Below are positions 25,516-34,757 of a stretch of 64,000 bases of DNA, one piece after another. Positions within the stretch are counted from its first letter, which is position 1; each line of letters opens with the position of its first letter. The notes under the pieces were generated by a model that saw nothing but the letters and a program-made list of their open reading frames with translations, had not been told where the DNA came from and did not search any database. The DNA is from Ilyomonas sp965214235 (GTDB taxonomy: Bacteria; Bacteroidota; Bacteroidia; Chitinophagales; Chitinophagaceae), in the NCBI GenBank assembly GCA_965214235.1, contig CBDCBH010000002.1, forward strand, positions 558,001 through 622,000, written 5' to 3'. The position numbers were made by a program, and so were the translations under genes.

Positions 25516-27030
25516 TTACACATCTTTTACCAAAGCTATTTTTCGCAACTGCCACGTAAGCGAAATATAAAACGAAAGCATCAGCATTATGATGGTGAAA
25601 TAATTAATGTCGCGAATGAATTGTATTTTAAACTGATTAATCATTAAAAACAAAAACAACAGATTACAGCCTAATAAAAGATCTGTGGTAAAATAGTTTT
25701 TTTTCCGGATTGCCCAATAAGTTTTCCAACCTATCCAGAGCGAATAAAAAAACAAATACATCATACAAAAAAAACCTATTGCACCCCACATTACATACGA
25801 GCTCATATACAGGTTGTGGTAGTCGGCAATACCATCGTCCATTTCACCCTTTTTAAAATGAGCAAGGCGGTATTCATCAGGCGAAACAAAGTAACCTCTG
25901 CCAATTATATTCGTTTTTTCTACTTGTTTCATGGCATAAGGAAATAAGCCGCCTCGGTTCATTTGATCGCCATTTAAAATGCTTTCTAATGTTAAATGAT
26001 CAAAATCAACAGTGGCTTCGGTTCTTTCTGAAAAAACATTAAAATCAACAATTTTAAAAGCATTATTTAAAAGAAACAACCCAATGATCATTGTAATAAA
26101 ATAAACAATGATTTTTGTTTTTACTCGTTTTCCAAGCAAGATAAATGCGCTTATTAGAATAAAGGGCAGTAACAGTACGGATGAACGTGTACCGGAAAAC
26201 ACCATTGATAAGGCAGCCAGCAGAACAGTAACAATGCTAAAGTAGTAAAAAAAGCGATTCTTTTTTAGGAAGCTGCCGCTTAATATTCCGGGCAGCAACA
26301 ATGCAATAAGCGAAACACACCATTCGGCGAAGGCTTCAAAATTGTTAAGCGTTGAACCGCTTCTTACAATATTCAGTTCAAATTCAATTGTTTCATTTGT
26401 AACAGGGAAAAAAGGAAATGGAGAATTGAAAAATTCATATTTCTGATTAATCGCCACTAAAAATTCGTAGCCCCAAAAAATAGAAATAGCGATAACAAAT
26501 TTATAAATATCGTTTTCAGTAAATTCAATTCGTGAAACAAAATAAAATGAAAACAACATGATGCAAAAGGCAGCAAAATTCTTCATCTCCACTACCAATG
26601 GAAAAAGGTTTCCGCCGGTTACACTTAATAAATCGAAAATGCACCAAACAAACAAAGCCGATTTTATAGACTTGTCAAACACAGAGGATTTTAAAAAAGC
26701 CATCTTACCATTGATGGCTGAATAAAATACAATCGCTGCAAATGCTGCCAAATTGTAGTTACCGCCAAATTTATCTCCCCAAGGAAAAAAATTACCAATA
26801 AAGAGTTGTATAAAAAAAGAAACCGGATCGTTTTTGTGCAGGCTAAAATAAAACAAGCCTGCCATAATTAGTAAAGCAGCAGCATTTACCGGCGCCGGAT
26901 AAATAGAATACGTAAATGAACCGCAAAGAATGAGTGCACCAATAATAATAAAAAGCTGCCAGTTAGAAGTTTTTTGCTCTTCTGTGGCTGTTGCAATATT
27001 AGCTGGTAATATATTGGTTAACGATTGCAT
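25516..27030 (-). CDS. O-antigen polymerase/ligase-like membrane protein (Wzy-like)
   Basis: A 504-residue protein with at least ten hydrophobic helices and a long periplasmic loop at about 325-415 (FSERTEATVDFDHLTLESIL onward), the architecture of Wzy polymerases and WaaL ligases. SMVFSGTRSSVLLLPFILISAF contains the SGTRSS motif typical of the Wzy/WaaL group (Wzy_C region). In a Wzx/Wzy-type locus with a flippase and a Wzc protein, it most likely polymerises lipid-linked repeat units in the periplasm. Ligase activity is less likely because the locus shows no lipopolysaccharide genes. Confidence 0.85.
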   Translation of the reverse strand: MQSLTNILPANIATATEEQKTSNWQLFIIIGALILCGSFTYSIYPAPVNAAALLIMAGLFYFSLHKNDPVSFFIQLFIGNFFPWGDKFGGNYNLAAFAAIVFYSAINGKMAFLKSSVFDKSIKSALFVWCIFDLLSVTGGNLFPLVVEMKNFAAFCIMLFSFYFVSRIEFTENDIYKFVIAISIFWGYEFLVAINQKYEFFNSPFPFFPVTNETIEFELNIVRSGSTLNNFEAFAEWCVSLIALLLPGILSGSFLKKNRFFYYFSIVTVLLAALSMVFSGTRSSVLLLPFILISAFILLGKRVKTKIIVYFITMIIGLFLLNNAFKIVDFNVFSERTEATVDFDHLTLESILNGDQMNRGGLFPYAMKQVEKTNIIGRGYFVSPDEYRLAHFKKGEMDDGIADYHNLYMSSYVMWGAIGFFCMMYLFFYSLWIGWKTYWAIRKKNYFTTDLLLGCNLLFLFLMINQFKIQFIRDINYFTIIMLMLSFYISLTWQLRKIALVKDV

Positions 27031-27087
27031 TTTTGTAGTTACGTCTATCTTGCTTTTTGTGGTTTATCTTTTTTATTTAGTTGGTTT

Positions 27088-28344
27088 TTATTCGGCGGCA
27101 ACTTTATCTTCAGGCTGATGTTGCAAACAATTTTTGTAAACGTTTGCGAACGATTTCACCTGCACATCTGACGAAAATTTGAGGTGCGCCTCGGCGGCGA
27201 TTTCTTCATTATGAAACACATCAATGTTTGCAATGCAAGTAAGCAAAGCATTAGCTAATCCCTGCGACGATATTTCTTCAGACAAATAACCGTTTTTTCC
27301 ATTGGTAATCGTTTCGTTTAAACCGCCAACTGCAAAGCCAACTAAAGGAGTACCGCAGCAAAGGCTTTCTACCATTGAGTTGGGTAAGTTGTCTTCTCTG
27401 CTTGGCAATAAAAAAATATCGGCTTTGTTATAAAGCTCGCTCATTGTTCTTTCATCATTTATCATTCCGGTATAACTTATTTCGGGTATGCGGGATGATC
27501 GGTTTACTTCACCAACAGCCGTAAAACTACAACTGCTTGTGATAGATGTATCAAGTAAAATATCTAACACAAAATTGAAACCTTTACGGGGATTGTGCAG
27601 GCTTTCAGCAACAAACACAACATTTAATTTCCGGTTTTGTAAAGCTGTTTTTTTGCCTGGTAAAAATTTAAAAACTTCTGTATCAACACCATTGCATATA
27701 TGATGATGCGGAAATTTGCCAAGCAGTTGCGATTGCTTTGATAGTTGTAACAGCCATTGAGAAGGTGTTACAATGGTTAAGCGGTTAAAAGCTACATGGC
27801 GCAATGCTTCTTTTTTAATATTGAGTTGCTTGTTATCAACATCAGATAAGGCTTTGCCCCATCTTTTTTTATCGTTCTCATAGTGAAAACCGCCTTGAAA
27901 AGGATTCATGTCGTGCAACGTCCAGGCAACGGGTTTGTTTATATTTGAAAAGAAGCTTTGATAATCAACAAAATTTGAAATCCAATGCAAATGAACAATA
28001 TCAGCTTCTTTTACTAAGTGATGATTGTGCAAATGAATATAAGGCGTATTAGCGAATGAAAACATCTCAATATTACGCTTGTATTTTCTAATGGCATAGT
28101 CGTTTTTTTGTTCAAGTGTAAGAGGCAATCCTATTTTTTTTAATACGCGTAAAAACAATTCGCCTAAATAAAACACTTTACTGTATCTGAAAACCGTTGC
28201 AGAAGTTTTGCCTTTATTTAAAAATAAAAATTTGCTTTCGTAACCATGCTTTAGCAAGGCATTGTGTAAGCGTGTGGCTGCAATACCTGCACCACCGCCC
28301 TGAAACGTTGTAATATGTAAAATTTTTAGTGTTGTCATAAGCAA
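27088..28344 (-). CDS. Glycosyltransferase family 4, copy C
   Basis: A 418-residue GT-B transferase. The N-terminus KILHITTFQGGGAGIAATRLH carries the GGxG loop common in GT4 enzymes that act late in glycan assembly. ADIVHLHWISNFVDY and WTLHDMNPFQGG fit the WcaC/colanic-acid-type subset. The donor domain has LNVVFVAESLHNPRKGF, then IFLLPSREDNLPNSMVESLCCGTPLVGF with the expected glutamate. The ATG two codons in, at 28338, is also possible. It lies between the Wzy-like and GT11 genes. The donor sugar cannot be assigned. Confidence 0.92.
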   Translation of the reverse strand: MLMTTLKILHITTFQGGGAGIAATRLHNALLKHGYESKFLFLNKGKTSATVFRYSKVFYLGELFLRVLKKIGLPLTLEQKNDYAIRKYKRNIEMFSFANTPYIHLHNHHLVKEADIVHLHWISNFVDYQSFFSNINKPVAWTLHDMNPFQGGFHYENDKKRWGKALSDVDNKQLNIKKEALRHVAFNRLTIVTPSQWLLQLSKQSQLLGKFPHHHICNGVDTEVFKFLPGKKTALQNRKLNVVFVAESLHNPRKGFNFVLDILLDTSITSSCSFTAVGEVNRSSRIPEISYTGMINDERTMSELYNKADIFLLPSREDNLPNSMVESLCCGTPLVGFAVGGLNETITNGKNGYLSEEISSQGLANALLTCIANIDVFHNEEIAAEAHLKFSSDVQVKSFANVYKNCLQHQPEDKVAAE

Positions 28345-28485
28345 AACGCATAACTTATTATTATGCTGGTTGCGTTTTGAGAGCTTTGTTTATGTGGTTG
28401 TAAATATGCTTTGTTTCGTTCAAACAATCATACTATAATATTGGATTTAATGTTATTTTAAAACTGAAAAACTTATTGTTTGGTT

Positions 28486-29334
28486 TCATAAATAAAACTT
28501 TTTAAAACCGCTTAGTTCAACATCTTCATTTTTATCTTGTAAGTGAAAAAGATATGTATCTCCCATAAAAGCTGCCCAACTTGAAAAAGTGCTGACGGGT
28601 CCTACAATATAATCGCAATGTGATAAAAGATAAATGTCTTCTGCAGGTGTTCCTTTTGTATATACAATTTGCAGCCCGAACGTATTATCGAAATTAATTT
28701 CTTCATTAGAACAAACAATGAAAACTGGCTTTTTTACTTGATCGGCCAGGCGCTTCATTTTTGAGTAATAAACATCATCATCCCACAGAAATTTTCCTTG
28801 AAAAAAAGTTGCATAGTCGCCTTTTCTTACATGCACACCAAAAAAAGTATGTAAAGGAAAACTGTTTTTTGTTGATAGTAAAAACAGTTTTGCTTTTACA
28901 GAAAGAGCTTCATCAAAAGATAGCATTTTGCGAATGGTTTGCTGATGCGCAATTACGCCGCTGTAATATCGGAATAACCAGTGAGTAATTATAATAAAGC
29001 GAAGTGATTTTTTCGCCTTAAAATCCCGGTCAACATCAAATTCTTTATTTAAAAAAAGACATCCGGAAAAAAAACAATTTCTTTTTAAACAAAACAGCCG
29101 CACCAGGTTGTTAATAAATAAAGAAACAGTTGGGTTGTTAAGTCTTTTATCAAAGCGAATAGGGGCTGTTTTAATTGTTTTTTTATCTAAATTTTTAAGC
29201 AGGGGAGCTGAAGCGAAATGAACAATTGTAAAATTATAATCAAGTGCAAACGCTAATAAATGCGCTAATAAAGCAAGCTGGTTTCCCATTTGCCCATACA
29301 TTGATAAATAATAGATCGTTTTTGTTTTTGCCAT
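28486..29334 (-). CDS. GT11-family (alpha-1,2-fucosyltransferase-like) glycosyltransferase
   Basis: A 282-residue inverting GT-B enzyme of family GT11, whose known members use GDP-L-fucose. The family motif I appears as GVHVRKGDYA (about residue 172). The C-terminal motif appears as YIVGPVSTFSSWAAFMGD (about 248), in place of the usual DxSTFSWWA. The N-terminus YYLSMYGQMGNQLALLAHLLAFA matches the GRLGNQ-type opening. The locus has no gmd or fcl for GDP-fucose but does carry a GDP-mannose 3,5-epimerase-like gene, so GDP-L-galactose is a plausible donor. Host GDP-fucose synthesis elsewhere remains possible. Confidence 0.85.
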   Translation of the reverse strand: MAKTKTIYYLSMYGQMGNQLALLAHLLAFALDYNFTIVHFASAPLLKNLDKKTIKTAPIRFDKRLNNPTVSLFINNLVRLFCLKRNCFFSGCLFLNKEFDVDRDFKAKKSLRFIIITHWLFRYYSGVIAHQQTIRKMLSFDEALSVKAKLFLLSTKNSFPLHTFFGVHVRKGDYATFFQGKFLWDDDVYYSKMKRLADQVKKPVFIVCSNEEINFDNTFGLQIVYTKGTPAEDIYLLSHCDYIVGPVSTFSSWAAFMGDTYLFHLQDKNEDVELSGFKKFYL

Positions 29335-29464
29335 TCTTTACAACATTACAACTTGGTAATTCAACATCGTTCTATATTAAAATCATATAATATTTTATAG
29401 AAGCAGGTATGATAATTTTAAAAATACGGTACGTTATATACTAAACAGCACAATAAAAATAGCA

Positions 29465-29475
29465 GTAAAAACAAA
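29465..29475 (+). repeat. Copy of the dispersed motif, after the flippase stop
   Basis: GTAAAAACAAA preceded by GCA and followed by C, so it matches the 15-base form GCAGTAAAAACAAAC. It lies 18 bases beyond the flippase stop. Confidence 0.6.
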
Positions 29476-29493
29476 CGTTTCCAGATTGCTTAT

Positions 29494-30804
29494 TTATAAA
29501 ACAAGAGGTGTTTGCGGCAACTCTTTTTTAAATCTTTTTACTACAAAAAATGCCTGAAAACAAACAAGACAGAAATAAGTAATATCGGTTGCCACGGCCA
29601 CACCGGTTTCAGCAAAATACTTGGCTGCTGATGTATAAAGTATAACGCATAACCCTGCAGATATTGCGTTGATTAATAAACTCTTTTTTGTTTCGTGCAA
29701 GGCATTAATAATAGCATCTAATATTGAATATACTATCATTAAACAACTGGTAATTGCAAGAATGTTGGAATATTTTAAAGCGCCATTATATTTACCTGCT
29801 GTTACATAATTAATTAAAAACGGCGATACAAGCCAAAACGCAATTAAACTTATACCTACAAGCACCATTAAAAGAAAGCTTGTTTTTTTTAATGATTTTA
29901 TATTTTTAAGAACTGTGTTTTTATAAATTTCCGGTTCAAACGTTTGATAAAACGGAAACAATGCGGTGTACAAATAAGTAGCTATGCCTTTGCCTATGTT
30001 ATACAAACCCATTTCCGCTGGCTGGCGCAACCGCTCCAGTACAATGTTATCGTAGCTAAGTATGGGCAGATAAAAAAATGTAGCTGGCAATAAAGGAAGA
30101 ATCATTCTAAAAGCTTTGCGAATGACGTCTTTTTGAATCTTTAATTCCTGACCTTTAAAAATGTGAATTAACGAAATGATAAAAAATAAAACTTCGGTAA
30201 TAAACACTCCTATAATTCTTCCGTACAAACCCATTCTTGCATGTATAACAAAATAAAGCGATACAAAAATGGCAAGTACACGATAGCCGGTTACAATAAG
30301 AAAATACAAAAAAGCCTTTTGTCCTAATCGATAATTTGCCTGAACAAATGTTTTATAATTAGCAATAGCTCCTGCGCCAAATACAAGAATTATAAACGGA
30401 TAAAAAGGTACACTTGAATGCGAATATCTCATGTACACAAACATGCCAATACAGGCAAGCGGATAAAAAATAATATTCCATAACAAGGTGAATAATGCAA
30501 GAGAAGTAAGAACTTTTCGCCTTTCTAATTCATCAAATTTAAAATATACCGACATGTGATAAGCCGGAAACACCAAACTAAAAAATGGTGTAAGAAAAGA
30601 ACCTACTGAATTATAATATCCGAAATAACCAAACTCTTCTGCGGTTAAATAGCGTGCAAATAAGGGAGACGTAAAAATAGAAACACTAAAGCTGATAATA
30701 GGAACTAATAAATAAAGTCCTGTATTTTTTATTTTACTGATTAAATCTTCCCGGTTAACTGAAAATCTTCTAAGTATTTTTTGGTTTAATCCTGCAATCT
30801 GCAT
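29494..30804 (-). CDS. Oligosaccharide flippase (Wzx-like)
   Basis: A 436-residue membrane protein with about 12 hydrophobic helices of the MOP/MATE fold. The opening KIKNTGLYLLVPIISFSVSIFTSPLFARYLTAEEFGYFGYYNSVGSF matches the N-terminal Polysacc_synt block, in which a conserved acidic-glycine segment (AEEFGYF) follows helix 1. It should move the undecaprenyl-linked repeat unit across the inner membrane. The gene lies 35 bases after the autokinase gene. Its position between Wzc and the transferases supports a Wzy-dependent locus. Confidence 0.9.
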   Translation of the reverse strand: MQIAGLNQKILRRFSVNREDLISKIKNTGLYLLVPIISFSVSIFTSPLFARYLTAEEFGYFGYYNSVGSFLTPFFSLVFPAYHMSVYFKFDELERRKVLTSLALFTLLWNIIFYPLACIGMFVYMRYSHSSVPFYPFIILVFGAGAIANYKTFVQANYRLGQKAFLYFLIVTGYRVLAIFVSLYFVIHARMGLYGRIIGVFITEVLFFIISLIHIFKGQELKIQKDVIRKAFRMILPLLPATFFYLPILSYDNIVLERLRQPAEMGLYNIGKGIATYLYTALFPFYQTFEPEIYKNTVLKNIKSLKKTSFLLMVLVGISLIAFWLVSPFLINYVTAGKYNGALKYSNILAITSCLMIVYSILDAIINALHETKKSLLINAISAGLCVILYTSAAKYFAETGVAVATDITYFCLVCFQAFFVVKRFKKELPQTPLVL

Positions 30805-30839
30805 AAGCCGTTTTAAGTAACAATAAAATGTTGCTTTTG

Positions 30840-33158
30840 TTATTCTTTATCGCCAATAGCTTTAGGCTTGTATGTGTTATCGTTGTATTGATAACGATTG
30901 CCATATCCGTAACCACGTCCATAACCTTTCTTAAGAATACCGCGCCCTTTCACTGAATTGAACACAATAACCGGGTTTTTTAAATCTTTCAATTTACCGC
31001 TTTCCTGAAGCGATTGTATCATTGCTTTTGGAGTGTAGCCGTGCCTTATCACAAACAATGTCATGTCGCAATATTCGCTTAACAAATAAGCATCTGCAAC
31101 CGGATCAACAGGAGCGGTATCAACAATAATATAATCAAATTCTTTTTCCAGGTGATGAAATAAATCGTTTAGTTTTTCATCCAGCAACAATTCAGTTGGG
31201 TCGGTAGTACCAACGCCAACAGGGATTACAGAAAGATTTTTATAGGCGGTTTTGATAACAATGTCTTCCACAGTGCATTCACCTTCTAAAAAATTAATGG
31301 TTCCAATCTTTTTATTTACATTAAAAATTTCCGATGATTTCGGGTTGCGTAAATCCAAATCAACCAATACAACTTTTTTTCTTGTGGCTGCCAAACTCAC
31401 GGCGAGATTGCTGCTCACAAAGCTTTTGCCTTCGCCCGTAATGCTTGAAGTTACTAAAATTTTCTTTTGAAATTTCCGGTTGCTAAACAAGCCGATAGAA
31501 GCCCGCAAATGCCTGAACTGCTCAGTAATAAAATAATTATTAGGTGTGTTAATGGCAATGGGTTCATCTATTTTAATATTAGCAAGTTCAGCCACTACAG
31601 GTATATCGGAAAAGTCTTCAATTTCACTTCGAAACAAAACTTTATTGCTGAACATTTCTTTGGCGCTAACAAACGCAATACCTAAGCCTAAAGCGCCAAT
31701 AATTGCAGCAAGAAAAGCAAACGATTTTTTAGGGCTTTGCGGAAATTCATCGGCCTGTGCATTATCAACCACTCTGCTATCGGCTACTGCCGAAGCTAAG
31801 GCTAAAGCCGTTTCTTCGCGCTTTTGTTTTAAAAATGAATACTCATTGCCTTTAATGCTTTGTTCGCGGCTTATCTCTATCAGTTCTTTTTCTTTTTGAG
31901 GGATGGCTTGCAGTGTTGATGAATACGTGCTGTTGGTAGATGAGATATTATCCCGGCTGGCAAGCAAACCTTTGCGGCGTGTTTGAATGTTTTGTAAAAT
32001 ATCTGGTTTTAATTGCTCAATGCGGTCGCGAATGTTTATTGTGTTTGGATTGTTTTCGCCCGATACAGCTTTTTGTTTTTGATATTCAAGTTCAAAGCTG
32101 TTCAGGTTTACAACCATCGCTGTTAACGCAGGATCTTCAATACCACTACCAGAAGGTACAGGAACAATGCCAACACGGTCATTATTCGATTTTGCAAATT
32201 TTTCTATCTGGTCTAACACCGCTAATTGCACGCTAATATCCGAAACTCTTTGATCGTTTGTACCAACATTTTGCAGGTATACTCTCCCTTGTTCGCTTAA
32301 ATCTACCACGCCTTTATCTACTCTGAATTGCTGAATTTTATTTTCAATATTTGTCAATTCCTGCGTTACTGTTTTTAAACGATCATCCAATGAAGTAAGC
32401 GTGTTTTGCGCCAATACATTTTTTGCTTGTACGGATGCTTTATTATACGTTTCAATTAAATTGTTTAAGATATTTTCACCTCTCTTCGGCACTTCATCTT
32501 TAAAACTCACATTCATTATAGTAGAAGTTTTACTTGATGTGGTTACTTCCAAATTTTGCACAAGCCCGCTAACCAATTTCCTAATATTAATAAGAGAAAA
32601 AAACAATCTCCCTTTCGGTTCGCCCATTTTGTATTGGTTAGAACGAAATTTTAAGATTCCGTAAGGAGTGTTTACCCATTGATTTGTGGGATAAGTAACG
32701 TTACCAATTTGCACACTTCCCCCATTATCCTTACGAAAATTGAAATACACTTTTTTAACATTAGTAATAGCAGCGGGGTTTTGCGCTTCTATTGCAATGG
32801 GCGAAGTAGTGTATGCAGAAGCAGTTTTAAAACGTTCTTCCTGTGAGATTGGTGCGTACAAATTCAGGTTTGTAACTACATCCTGCATCAGCGTTTTTGA
32901 ATGCAACACTTCGGTTTCGTTTTCAACAATTGTTTTCTCGTTATAAATATTTAGCGACTCAAGCAGCTTTGAATCGTCAACGCCTTTTCGTTCGTCTTTT
33001 ACAGATAAAGTCGCCACAATATTATAAACAGGCGGTGTTATGTTAATGTACACATAAGCAATGGCAACACCTACCAGCATTAAAACAACAAATAACGGCC
33101 AGTAAGGCAAATACCTAAACTTTAGTGAACTAAAAAAACTGTTTTGTTTTTTTTGCAT
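30840..33158 (-). CDS. Wzc-like polysaccharide co-polymerase with tyrosine autokinase
   Basis: A 772-residue inner-membrane protein controlling polysaccharide chain length and export. Transmembrane helix 1 is near 17-37, followed by a Wzz-type periplasmic domain and a long helical coiled-coil region (about 230-450). Transmembrane helix 2 is near 480-505. The cytoplasmic BY-kinase has Walker A SSITGEGKSF (about 571-580), Walker A' VVLVDLDLRNPK (about 596) and Walker B YIIVDTAPVD (about 676). The tail 745-763 holds six tyrosines, the usual autophosphorylation cluster. No Wza exporter gene is beside it. The 519-base upstream gap probably holds the operon promoter. Confidence 0.94.
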   Translation of the reverse strand: MQKKQNSFFSSLKFRYLPYWPLFVVLMLVGVAIAYVYINITPPVYNIVATLSVKDERKGVDDSKLLESLNIYNEKTIVENETEVLHSKTLMQDVVTNLNLYAPISQEERFKTASAYTTSPIAIEAQNPAAITNVKKVYFNFRKDNGGSVQIGNVTYPTNQWVNTPYGILKFRSNQYKMGEPKGRLFFSLINIRKLVSGLVQNLEVTTSSKTSTIMNVSFKDEVPKRGENILNNLIETYNKASVQAKNVLAQNTLTSLDDRLKTVTQELTNIENKIQQFRVDKGVVDLSEQGRVYLQNVGTNDQRVSDISVQLAVLDQIEKFAKSNNDRVGIVPVPSGSGIEDPALTAMVVNLNSFELEYQKQKAVSGENNPNTINIRDRIEQLKPDILQNIQTRRKGLLASRDNISSTNSTYSSTLQAIPQKEKELIEISREQSIKGNEYSFLKQKREETALALASAVADSRVVDNAQADEFPQSPKKSFAFLAAIIGALGLGIAFVSAKEMFSNKVLFRSEIEDFSDIPVVAELANIKIDEPIAINTPNNYFITEQFRHLRASIGLFSNRKFQKKILVTSSITGEGKSFVSSNLAVSLAATRKKVVLVDLDLRNPKSSEIFNVNKKIGTINFLEGECTVEDIVIKTAYKNLSVIPVGVGTTDPTELLLDEKLNDLFHHLEKEFDYIIVDTAPVDPVADAYLLSEYCDMTLFVIRHGYTPKAMIQSLQESGKLKDLKNPVIVFNSVKGRGILKKGYGRGYGYGNRYQYNDNTYKPKAIGDKE

Positions 33159-33349
33159 GTTTTTGAATGTTTTACAAGAGTAAGTTTAGTATTGTTTGTT
33201 AATTAGATTCTGCTTTAAACTTTCTATTGGTTCAGTAAAAAATAAAGGTTGCTACGTATTTTATAATACCATATTTTTCTTGGAAAAATAATACAATTTT
33301 TTTAAAAGAGATAAGCAGCTTTGGGTTTAATCTTTTTTTATTATTTGCA

Positions 33350-33360
33350 GTAAAAACAAA
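33350..33360 (+). repeat. Copy of the dispersed motif in the upstream region of wzc
   Basis: The flanks read TTGCA before and C after, giving the full GCAGTAAAAACAAAC. Confidence 0.6.
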
Positions 33361-33657
33361 CCTCAGTCGCATAGCCTATCCAAATGCTAATGAAAAAGCC
33401 TTATTACTTAATTTTAATAACGCTTTATAATTTACAAAAAAAAGACCCTTTTATGAGAACGGGCTTTAAATAAACTTAAAATATAAAACGACTGTTTGCG
33501 GCGAATAATTATGTTATGAATAAATAAACCCAGAAAGGCTGATATAATTTGTAGCATTTATTAAATTGATGCCTCATAACTTACCTTTTAAAGGTTACAT
33601 TTTTCAACAAAAGAAAGAGACTATAGCGTAACTTTTTGGATTTGTTTTTTGTACGCA

Positions 33658-33668
33658 TTTGTTTTTAC
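33658..33668 (-). repeat. Copy of the dispersed motif beyond the FkbM stop
   Basis: The minus strand reads GCAGTAAAAACAAAT: the 11-base core is exact and only the last base of the 15-base form differs. Confidence 0.6.
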
Positions 33669-33677
33669 TGCAAAAAT

Positions 33678-34655
33678 TTATGGCATTAATTTATCTTTTA
33701 TAGTAGAAAGAATTTTTTTCCAGTTTCTGATTCTATAAATTTCTTTCTTTATATTTTTTGAAGAAAAAGAATACAATTTACTCATCAGCGAATCGTTTGG
33801 ATATTTGTTTACACCCATGCTTGCAATAGTAAATGCAGTGGCATATTGTTTTTCCATCATCATAAAAAGCCAGCCTAATATAAAATCCCTTGTTGAGAGA
33901 TTTGGAACATCAGAATCGAATTTTTTAATGTAAGAAATCTCCGCCCAGCCGGGTGTGGCTTTTAAAATGCCATTTGCAAACTTTGATTTGACTTTTTTGG
34001 GAAACAATGTATTAAATTGATCTTTCGATATGTTAATCGGTCCCAGAATACGAAACTCATACAATCTAACCGGAAGTGTTTCCATGTAAGTTAGCACATG
34101 ATAAAGTTTGTCTTCGTTTTCATAAGCATCAATAATACCTGGCTCAAACTGAACAACCGTACAATTCGATTGTAAAGAAATGGGCAGGCTTTTAAACAAT
34201 TGCAAATCGGTTCCCTGGGTATCTGTTTTAAACCAATCAACCCTGTCAATGCCCATTTCTTTCAATGCAACGCTTATATTTTTCGCATTCAGTTCAACTG
34301 TTTTTGTAACATCAAATAAATGACTGTAATGAAACGGTCGTAATTTTTCTGTGGATGGTTGCAATGTGCTTGAACAATAGGGGCTGCGTGTTAAGTAGAA
34401 TTTTATTTTATCCTGATTTTCTTTTGCAGTAACAATGCTATTGTAAACAAATAATTTTTTAAAAGCAGAGGTTTTATTTTCAATAAAACCAAACTCACGG
34501 CTATCTGCATCAAAAGCAACTCCAATGCAAAAATTAGCAATTGGCTCCCATACCGGATTGAGGGAGCCTGAAGCACCTAAATCTAACAGTACAGGCGGAT
34601 TATTAATAATCTCATCTCTTTTTGAAATCAGGGTAATCAATTCCTTTAAACTCAT
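33678..34655 (-). CDS. FkbM-family methyltransferase
   Basis: A 325-residue protein with a class I S-adenosylmethionine-dependent methyltransferase core. PVLLDLGASGSLNPVWEPI (about 21-40) is the SAM-binding motif I. WFKTDTQGTDLQLFKSLP (about 140) is the FkbM signature, in which an aspartate is usually followed by EG; here it reads TQG. The last 100 residues (WLFMMMEKQYATAFTIASMGVNKYP) are an added helical tail, not part of the core. It may O-methylate a sugar of the polysaccharide. It is flanked on both sides by copies of the dispersed motif (33658, 34686), which might mean the gene is a discrete insertion. It lies upstream of the wzc gene with a 519-base gap. Confidence 0.85.
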   Translation of the reverse strand: MSLKELITLISKRDEIINNPPVLLDLGASGSLNPVWEPIANFCIGVAFDADSREFGFIENKTSAFKKLFVYNSIVTAKENQDKIKFYLTRSPYCSSTLQPSTEKLRPFHYSHLFDVTKTVELNAKNISVALKEMGIDRVDWFKTDTQGTDLQLFKSLPISLQSNCTVVQFEPGIIDAYENEDKLYHVLTYMETLPVRLYEFRILGPINISKDQFNTLFPKKVKSKFANGILKATPGWAEISYIKKFDSDVPNLSTRDFILGWLFMMMEKQYATAFTIASMGVNKYPNDSLMSKLYSFSSKNIKKEIYRIRNWKKILSTIKDKLMP

Positions 34656-34685
34656 AAATAATCAGTTATACAATTTAAGAATGAA

Positions 34686-34696
34686 GTAAAAACAAA
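34686..34696 (+). repeat. Copy of the dispersed motif upstream of the FkbM gene
   Basis: GTAAAAACAAAC with GAA before it, 30 bases upstream of the FkbM start. Confidence 0.6.
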
Positions 34697-34757
34697 CGAA
34701 GCGGAACGTGGTAAAGTAACGAACTATCTAAAGTAAATAAGATAAAAATTTTTGGCT

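Larger units (their letters stand above)
33159..33677 (-). promoter_or_regulatory. 519-base gene-free stretch upstream of the wzc-like gene
   Basis: AT-rich with no coding frame I can support. It contains two copies of the dispersed motif: GTAAAAACAAAC at 33350-33361 and, in inverse orientation, TTTGTTTTTAC at 33658-33668, the latter 10 bases beyond the FkbM stop. It is the natural place for the promoter of the Wzc-to-WecG operon, but I could not pick a convincing -7/-33 pair. Confidence 0.4.
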
